NCBI GenBank assembly: GCA_903831085.1
Contig: CAIKWE010000049.1
Coordinates: 32,922-96,921, forward strand
Length of the DNA: 64,000 nt
Source of the DNA: an uncultured Verrucomicrobiota bacterium
GTDB lineage: Bacteria; Verrucomicrobiota; Kiritimatiellia; Kiritimatiellales; Tichowtungiaceae
Reading direction: 5' to 3'
Shown here: piece after piece, positions 63,570-64,000 of the stretch
How positions within the stretch are numbered: position 1 is the stretch's first letter
Layout of the letters: every line of letters starts with the position of its first letter
The notes under the pieces: generated by a model
What the model saw: only the letters and a program-made list of their open reading frames with translations
What the model was told of the DNA's origin: nothing
The model's database searches: none
Made by a program: the position numbers and the translations under genes

Positions 63570-63783
63570 CCGCAACCTCCATGCTGCTGATGTAAACCTC
63601 GCCATGCCACCGGTCTGAAATCTCGGCGGGCGAGGCGGTTTCGAGGAAGAGTTCGACAGCCTCTTTCAGGTTGGCGCGGGCTTCTGCAATCGTCTCACCC
63701 TGGCTGGCGACATCAACTTCGGGGCAGAGGGCAGAGTAACCGTCGCCTTCACGTTCGATAACCATGGTCATACTTCTTGTCAT
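63562..63783 (-). CDS. HicB-family antitoxin (second module)
   Basis: MTMVIEREGDGYSALCPEVDVASQGETIAEARANLKEAVELFLE. Confidence 0.85.
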   Translation of the reverse strand: MTRSMTMVIEREGDGYSALCPEVDVASQGETIAEARANLKEAVELFLETASPAEISDRWHGEVYISSMEVAVA

Positions 63784-63948
63784 AATCCTGCTCCTTTAAA
63801 GGCCGGACGGATTAAACCAGAACTCATTCAAGTTGTCCAGCCGAGGCATTCTCTTGGTCGCGCGCCCAGCCCGAGGAGGGGAATTTGTGCGAAGCACTTT
63901 GGAGTGTCCCGCCACAGCCTGTCGGCGATAAAACCCGGATTGGGGTAG

Positions 63949-64000
63949 GGACGGCTCTCCGAGCCGTCCGTCTCTTTAATCATTCGGACGGCTCGGAGAG
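63949..64000. repeat. Inverted-repeat double hairpin (REP/BIME-like), cut by window end
   Basis: GGACGGCTC-TCC-GAGCCGTCC, linker, GGACGGCTC-GGA-GAG... Confidence 0.75.

Overview
The window is chromosomal DNA, probably from a PVC-group bacterium (Kiritimatiellota/Verrucomicrobiota-like). That placement rests on the dcw gene content, a PEP-CTERM protein, a 'small basic protein' and giant BspA/InlB-like repeat proteins, and is an inference. It encodes about 40 genes. These include a truncated, interrupted dcw cluster (mraZ to ftsW); purB, rlmN, recD2, pckG, efp-epmA, ettA and uvrB; a 10.6-kb gene for a giant exported repeat protein; an M16C peptidase; gcvT; a near-complete queuosine cluster (queF, queD, queC, queE, queA, tgt, queH); an NfnAB/SudAB-like pair; panD; a membrane spermidine-synthase-like/TPR protein; and two HicAB-type toxin-antitoxin modules. 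The most unusual signal is a highly iterated palindrome, TTCCAA-N3-TTGGAA. There are 13 perfect and about 14 one-mismatch copies in 64 kb, and all perfect copies lie inside genes. They are read in all three codon frames, giving recurrent FQ[TSC]LE, S[NK]xWK and PxxG peptides in unrelated enzymes, so the selection appears to act on DNA. Closely spaced copies sit close to whole helical turns apart. Other notable points: a domain of unknown function shared by a PEP-CTERM protein and the giant protein; several families of inverted-pair intergenic repeats; REP-like double hairpins with TCC/GGA triloops; and a C-terminal remnant of an acyl-CoA synthetase.
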